From the NCBI GenBank assembly GCA_947311845.1, contig CAMZMU010000069.1, forward strand, positions 10,295,424 to 10,359,423: a stretch of 64,000 nt of DNA, in the 5' to 3' direction. Position numbers and translations under genes: made by a program. Positions 59,033-64,000 of the stretch are shown here, in pieces (within the stretch, counting starts at the first letter, position 1; every line of letters starts with the position of its first letter). Under the pieces are notes generated by a model. It was not told the DNA's origin. It worked only from the letters and a program-made list of their open reading frames with translations, and did not search any database. This stretch comes from Poa pratensis. Its lineage: Eukaryota; Streptophyta; Magnoliopsida; Poales; Poaceae.

Positions 59033-60799
59033 GCCCCGACCCGTGACAGCGTTGGCGGCCACTCCGGCCTCGTCTGCCGCCGTCCCTCCTCCGGCTGCAT
59101 CAACATGTCTAGCAGAAGTTCCTGTGCCGCCTCCGCGTTCGAACTGCGTCGACGAGCTCGTCCTCGTGTCTTCTGTCCATCGCCCCTAGCTTTGCCCTAC
59201 TACATCCGTGGCCACTTCTACGATGCCTCCTTGCTTGGCCTCGGCTCCCCCTCGGATGGGGGCCTGGGTCCGACCCTGCCGTGATGATAGAGGGCCTCGG
59301 GTTCTTGTCGCTGCTGCCGGCTGCCTCGGGCGGCAAGGTCTGTGCGGAGGTGAGCTCTGTCAAGGAAGGCAATGATGATGAAGAGTTGGCTCTTCAAACG
59401 CCGATGACCTCCATCAAAGGCGTTGTTCCCGGCTCGGAGGAGGCGATTGCGGAGCCCTGCGGTGGCCTCTCTGCTGCTGTTGCCACTCTAGATGATGAGG
59501 AAGGTTGGGTGCAGGTGGGTCAGGCGGCCGTCCCTACCGCGCACCATCGCCTTCGCTTCGGGAAGGTCTTGACCGTTGTCTCGCCTTCAAGCGTTGGGCA
59601 CGAGGGAGGTGTTTTCGGTGCCTCGAGCGTGACCACCAGGTCAGCACATGTCGAGGGCCCTTCAGATGCATCCGATGTCGTCGTCCTGGTCATCGGGAGC
59701 GTTTCTGCCGTGCGCGCTCTCCCGCTGCTCGCTCTCGCTCTCCGGATGCTCGGGCTCATTCTCCGGACGCTCATGCTCCTTGCCAGCAGAGCCGCTTGGC
59801 GTCCACTCAGCCTCGTCGCCTCAGAGTCTGCCTGAGGTTGTGTGCCACTCTTCGCAGTGTCCTGCGGTGCAGCCAAGGCCCTCTCCTATGTGTTGCGGGG
59901 AGTTCGATGACTCTATCTTCCAGTCCCACTTTGCCTTGTTGCGTTTGGAGCTCTGTCAGCTGGTCGCTGACCGCGTTGAGGAGGTATCTCGCCCTCTTCG
60001 TGAAGAGGTGGCAACTCTCAAGTTATTGTTGGCAGGCGTTGATGGTCCTTTGCAGCCGGCGGAGGCATGTGGTTCTGATGGCCTGGGGCTCACCCAGGGG
60101 AGGCTTTGTTTCTGCTTGACTCCGCTGAGCAGAAGCCGTCTGTGGTTGAAGAAGCACTTCAGTTTGGTTGTTTCTCTCCTCGTGGCAATCCTTGCCTATC
60201 GCCGCAATTTGTTGCGACGGCCACCCCTGTGAGCGAGGATAGAGGTGAGATCTTGGCTCCTGAGGTTCAGGAGTCGTGTGGAGATTTGTCTACTGTGCTT
60301 CCGACGGAATTGAGCTCGGTTGAGGATTTGGCGATGCCCTCGACGCCCTATGTGGGTAGTGGAGGCGTGATGGCTCCTAACTCTGAGGCCCTCTTCGCTA
60401 AAGAGATTTGCGGTTTGCTCGGCAGTTTAAAGGCGACTAGTCCTGAATTTGGCAAGGATATTGCTTACGTCTTGGCAGGAAATGCTTTAGAGGACCTAAT
60501 CAGAAAGGTGGAGAAATCTCTCAAGACGGTTACTATCAAGGGCAAAAGCAGAAAGAGGGGAATAGCTAAGAAACCTTCGACAGATGCGTGGCCCTAGAGT
60601 CGTCGTCAGTTCGTGGTTGTTATAGATAGAGGGAGGTTGTTGCTTTGGGTGTTGCTGGTCTTCGGTGTTGCTCTGTGGTTGTGTGAGCTCGTGTTGGTGT
60701 CTGTTGTATGGTTTTCGCCCGGTTTCTTCCGCTAATAAGCCGGGCACCTTTCTTCTTAATTAATTAATAAGGCAAAGCTTTTGCCTTCATTTAAAAAAA

Positions 60800-60963
60800 A
60801 AGTTTTTAAAGCTACAAATCTCTGGCGAGTCACCAGGTCCAGTATGTATCCCGGATTCCTAAAAGTTGGTGCCACACGTGAGTTCGGAGATCCTTCTATT
60901 TAAGTTGGAGGCAGGCGCACGACGTCTCCATCTGGGGTGGAGAAACAAACCTAACGCACCAAG
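60800..60963 (+). promoter_or_regulatory. F-box gene upstream region
   Basis: Only 164 bases separate the LINE-like element's end from the ATG. CTATTTAAG near 60896 is TATA-like. The 30 bases before the ATG (GAGAAACAAACCTAA) match those before the second F-box gene, so the leader was duplicated with the gene. Confidence 0.5.
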
Positions 60964-61860
60964 ATGGGCAAAAAGTCGAGGAGGATACTCAGAACCCGTG
61001 CGATCGATCCGCCGTCGAGGAATAGAATCAGCACCCTAGCGATCGATCCGCCCACGCCTCGGCACTCCGGCGGCCATCACCTTGACAGCTGCTACAAGGA
61101 CGTGCATCACGATCTTCCTTGTTCGGCGGAGCAGAGGGACTGGGCGGCGGTGCCCCGCGACGTGTGGCGGATCATCCTGAGCCATGTCCCGCATGCCGAC
61201 ATCCTCGTGTGCGCCTCGTGGCGGCGGCTAGCCCACGACGAGCCTGAGCTTTGGCGGCGCATCGATCTCGCCACCGCCGACGACAAGAACGAGGTTGCAC
61301 CGGCGAGGTGGCAGGCGATGGCGCGTGCCGCCCTACGGCGCAGCGCCGGCCGGTGCGAGTCCTTCCGCGGCCGGGTCAACGGCAGGTTCCTCTTCTTCCT
61401 CGCCCACAGGTACGTACGCGTAGCACTCATCGATCTAAGTAGAGAAAACCCACTCTAAAGGCCACCGTGCTTGTTTTTCGTTTTCCCTGCTTGCAGCGCG
61501 CCATTGCTGCGGAGCCTCCACGTGACGAGCCGATTCAACATGTCCAGCGAGAGGGTTTTGACGGCGGTGGCGAAGAAGCTCCCTCTGCTGGAGCAGCTCG
61601 TGCTGTCGGACGGCCTGATCGACGAAGCCTGGCTGGCCGCTCTTGTCGACCACTGCCCACACCTCCGGCTGCTCCACGCCGACGGCTGTCGCGCCTGGGG
61701 TGGGATCGACGAATCGCTGCGTGAGAGTCTCGAGTGCAGGATCAAGGATCTCCGGCTGCCGCGTTCCGAAGCCGCATATCAATCGTACGACTACAACGGC
61801 TCAACAGCTGCACCAACGGAATTTCTTAACAATTTTTTCTGTTGTCACGGCCATGCTTAA
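60964..61860 (+). CDS. F-box protein, SKIP19/FBL23-like, copy 1
   Basis: Two exons, 60964-61409 and 61497-61860, with GT/AG borders and matching phase, give 269 residues. The protein would serve as a substrate adaptor of SCF ubiquitin ligases, binding SKP1 through the F-box. The F-box region is RDWAAVPRDVWRIILSHVPH then ADILVCASWRRLAHDEPELW (residues about 58-100). A leucine-rich segment follows (PLLRSLHVTSRF, KLPLLEQLVLSDGL, HCPHLRLLHADGC). Compared with copy 2 it lacks four residues inside the F-box (LAVG before LVCASW), which removes part of a helix, and it carries a 13-residue insertion near residue 20 that repeats AIDPP. No frame break. SKP1 binding may be impaired. Confidence 0.82.
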
Positions 61861-63353
61861 CTGACCCTAGCTCACCCCCATGTACCCGATGACAAGCCCG
61901 CGAGCCAACAAACGCACCATGATCATCAAGACGAGCCGTTCTGGACATCCTTGTCTCGGGGGCTGGACAATCCGCCTGTAATTTTGAAGTCGTCGTCGTG
62001 CTCGTACATCGTACACATATTTTACTCATATTTCAATAAAGTTCAGCTTGGTGAATTTTGAAGCCGCCATGAACGAATCTTATATGTTTTGTTCCTCACC
62101 TAAAGACTAAAGTATTCTCCAAAGATGTGTACTCTCTCCGTTCCAAATTATAAAATATTTTAGCCTACAACACCTTAGTGACATCCGAATTAGAAAAAAA
62201 GCTAAAACATTTTGTATTTCACGGCGGAGGTAGTATTATATTATTTCAGCTTCTTGTTTTCAAGATTTTACAATGAAAATAAACATCGAAACCCTAACCT
62301 TGTTAACAGAAAATAATCTTACACGCATGGGATGCTACAAATTAGGAGCCTACAAGAAGAAGAGAAAAATAATGACAATTTTTCTTTTTGTCTAGGCAAT
62401 TGTCCCACACGAAAAACTAGTCATATAATACTATATTATTCCATACTCATGTTCATTTTGTTCTACACATGTGTAACACAAAACACTATGCAAAGGTAGA
62501 CTACGATTCTATTTAAACGGTGTAATATGGATGTTTTCATGGTGTCTGGTTCAATCAAACCTGGTTTTTTCTTAGTAGTTAGGTAGTTGATGTGGAGAAA
62601 AGTAATTTATTATTATGGTCGTTTGTAGCATCATTTGTCTTACAGTACTCATGTTGGTTCCACGATAGCTTGCAATAGCCGTGTATCTCGCCAAACAGGA
62701 ATACGTGATTTCTTTTCAGCTTTTAGACAGCTTTCAGGCGGAAATGACTGGTGTCGGAAAGAACTAGCCCATAAAACCTAGTTTGAGCGACGGCGACGCT
62801 TGGTGACTTGGAACGATCTACAACATTGAACAACATGACCGACCATGCAGAGCGCCAAATAATTGTAATTAAGGACCCCTATGTGGTTTTCCTATTTACT
62901 AATTTGGGATTTGGGATGTGAACCAAGCAGATCGGTGAGCCCTCATCCCGGTTGTTGGTATCAGATCCAACAGATCTTGTGATGTCGTTGGTATGATGTA
63001 TTAGATCCATCTCGTGCTGGACTGTAAAGTTGGATAGTTTAGATTTTTTTATCACAGTTTTGGTTGCGTACACGGTATATAACTCAACACGATTTGGTGG
63101 GACTTGTATAGAATAGAACTCAGAGGTCAAGAACAGAAGTCAATCGGTGTTTTTTTGGTGTCATGTTTTTTCTACTACAGTTTCTGTATTTCCGGGCTTC
63201 GGGCTGGGCTCGGGTTGGTCATTTGGAGGTCGGGCTTTTTTAAGCCCGGCCCGACAACTCCCAGGCGTAGTATCACCCAAGCATCACCGATCATAAAGAT
63301 TTGGAGGCAGGCCTATGTCAGCTCAATCTGAGATTGAGAAACAAACCTAAGCG
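61861..63353. other. Spacer between the tandem F-box genes
   Basis: Includes the copy 1 3' UTR with AATAAA at about 62034, a Stowaway MITE, and otherwise AT-rich sequence. A short palindrome GGGCTTTTTTAAGCCC lies near 63231. No further gene is recognised. Confidence 0.6.
62132..62233. mobile_element. Stowaway-type MITE, short and diverged
   Basis: Ends CTCTCTCCGTTCCAAATTA and, inverted, CTACCTCCGCCGTGAAATA, flanked by TA (62130-62131 and 62234-62235). The interior keeps the AAAATATTTTAG/CTAAAACATTTT pairing. At 102 bp it is shorter than the two at 40205 and 40764 and of a different subfamily. Confidence 0.8.
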
Positions 63354-64000
63354 ATGGATCGGCCGTCGAGGAGAAGAGCCAGAACCCGAGCGATGGATCC
63401 ACCCATGCCCCGGCACTCCGGCCGCCACCAGCCTGACAGCGGCTGCAAGAACGTGCATCACGATCGTCCTTGGTCGGCGGAGCAGAGGGACTGGGCGGCG
63501 CTGCCCGACGACGTGTTGTTGATCATCCTGAGCCATGTTCCGCAGGCCGACATCCTCCTCGCCGTCGGGCTCGTGTGCGCCTCCTGGCGGCGGCTAGCCC
63601 ACGACGAGCCTCAGCTCTGGCGGCGCATCGACCTTGCCGCCGCCGACGACGAGAAAAGGGTTGCACCTGCAGGGTGGAAAGACATGGCGTGTAGTGCTGT
63701 GCGGCGCAGCGCTGGCCTCTGCGAGTCCTTCCGCGGCCGCGTCACCGGCCAGTTCCTGCTCTTCCTCGCCGACAGGTACTTACTTACGCATCGATCTCAT
63801 CACGAAGACACGAACTCTCACGAATCTAACTATAGAAAACCCACTCTCACCTTGCAGCGCGTCATCGCTACGGAGCCTCCACATGACGAGCCGATTAAAC
63901 AGGTCCACCAAGAAGTTCATGACGGTGGTGGCGAAGAAGCTCCCTTTGCTGGAGCAGTTCATGCAGGCAGACGGCTGGATCGAGGAAGCCTGTTTGGTTG
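63354..64000 (+). CDS. F-box protein, SKIP19/FBL23-like, copy 2 (cut by window end)
   Basis: Exon 1 is 63354-63775 and exon 2 starts at 63858 and runs off the window. Splice positions and phases equal those of copy 1. The ATG at 63354 aligns with the copy 1 start. The F-box is complete: RDWAALPDDVLLIILSHVPQ then ADILLAVGLVCASWRRL, followed by AHDEPQLWRRIDLA. Exon 2 reads SASSLRSLHMTSRL and KKLPLLEQFMQADGWIEEAC up to the edge. This looks like the better-preserved copy of the tandem pair; its C-terminus cannot be judged. Confidence 0.8.
   Translation, partial: MDRPSRRRARTRAMDPPMPRHSGRHQPDSGCKNVHHDRPWSAEQRDWAALPDDVLLIILSHVPQADILLAVGLVCASWRRLAHDEPQLWRRIDLAAADDEKRVAPAGWKDMACSAVRRSAGLCESFRGRVTGQFLLFLADRYLLTHRSHHEDTNSHESNYRKPTLTLQRVIATEPPHDEPIKQVHQEVHDGGGEEAPFAGAVHAGRRLDRGSLFG

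Larger units (their letters stand above)
47721..60597 (+). pseudogene. Zinc-knuckle ORF1-like protein, split and frame-shifted
   Basis: The first part (47721-48102) is Ser/Pro rich and continues in frame after the Gypsy element at 59038-59189, showing the reading frame predates that insertion. After a stop and frame changes comes an acidic stretch (59281-59520). Then two CCHC knuckles in another frame, CFRCLERDHQVSTC and CIRCRRPGHRERFC (about 59610-59690), are followed by an Arg/Ser-rich tail. The end (60106-60597) is a helical region finishing IAKKPSTDAWP before the stop. The layout fits a nucleic-acid-binding LINE ORF1 protein. It is dead as read. Confidence 0.65.
47503..60799 (+). mobile_element. 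ORF1-only LINE-like retroposon, split by a Gypsy element
   Basis: Flanked by a 13-base duplication AAGTTTTTAAAGC (47490-47502 and 60800-60812). The right end is a short poly(A) after CTAATAAGCCGGGCACC and AATTAATTAATAAGGC, a 3' tail common to many grass LINEs. Without the nested Gypsy the element is about 2.4 kb (47503-48102 and 59038-60799). It encodes a zinc-knuckle ORF1-like protein and no reverse transcriptase, so it would need enzymes supplied by another LINE. Its 3' end lies only 150 bases before an F-box start codon. Confidence 0.75.

Noticed and set aside
1..64000. CRISPR array, tRNA or rRNA genes
   Set aside because: No regular spacer array or cloverleaf was found; the only tRNA-like sequence is the SINE head at 39920-39970.

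Overview
The window looks like a chromosome segment from a Triticeae grass (wheat, Aegilops or barley type). The evidence is intron-rich plant genes, Stowaway MITEs with CTCCCTCCG ends, an Au-type SINE, nested Ty3/Gypsy elements of the Athila and Tat lineages, and a grass-type ERECTA gene. No organellar, bacterial or tRNA/rRNA sequence was seen. Genus is an inference.

Layout. Bases 1-2481 hold no gene I recognise. Bases 2482-18802 are a three-level nest: a PIF/Harbinger-like DNA transposon (TAA target duplication) was hit by a 14.9-kb Athila-lineage retrotransposon (TAGAC target duplication, tRNA-Asp type primer site), whose 3' LTR was hit by a 4.6-kb L1-type LINE. The nest ends about 590 bp upstream of a 27-exon ERECTA-type receptor kinase gene (19393-26432, +), which carries three single-base frame breaks. 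Convergent to it is a two-exon OXS3-like gene (28344-34047, -) with a 5.2-kb intron containing a 2.9-kb Helitron. Upstream of that gene lie a 3.65-kb Mutator-like element with composite inverted repeats and an internal tandem duplication (34586-38233), a tiny retroposed LINE tail, an Au-type SINE and two Stowaway MITEs. A complete ten-coding-exon chalcone-isomerase-fold, FAP2-like gene follows (41405-44096, -).

Bases 47503-60799 are a second nest: a 2.4-kb ORF1-only, poly(A)-tailed LINE-like element (13-bp target duplication) split by a 10.9-kb Tat-lineage Gypsy element (GCCCC target duplication). The Gypsy element carries, antisense to gag-pol, a four-exon gene with a Transposase_28-like N-terminal region. 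The right edge has two tandem F-box (SKIP19/FBL23-like) genes, the second cut by the window end.

The cellular genes are unrelated in function: receptor signalling, a stress-associated nuclear protein, a plastid-type fatty-acid/CHI-fold protein and F-box adaptors. No operon-like logic links them. The strongest observations are the antisense spliced gene in the Tat element, the LTR-like promoter module before Athila ORF3, the ORF1-only retroposon, and the recurring homopolymer-type frame breaks. Those breaks fall in cellular and mobile genes alike, so either decay or assembly error must be separated before calling pseudogenes.
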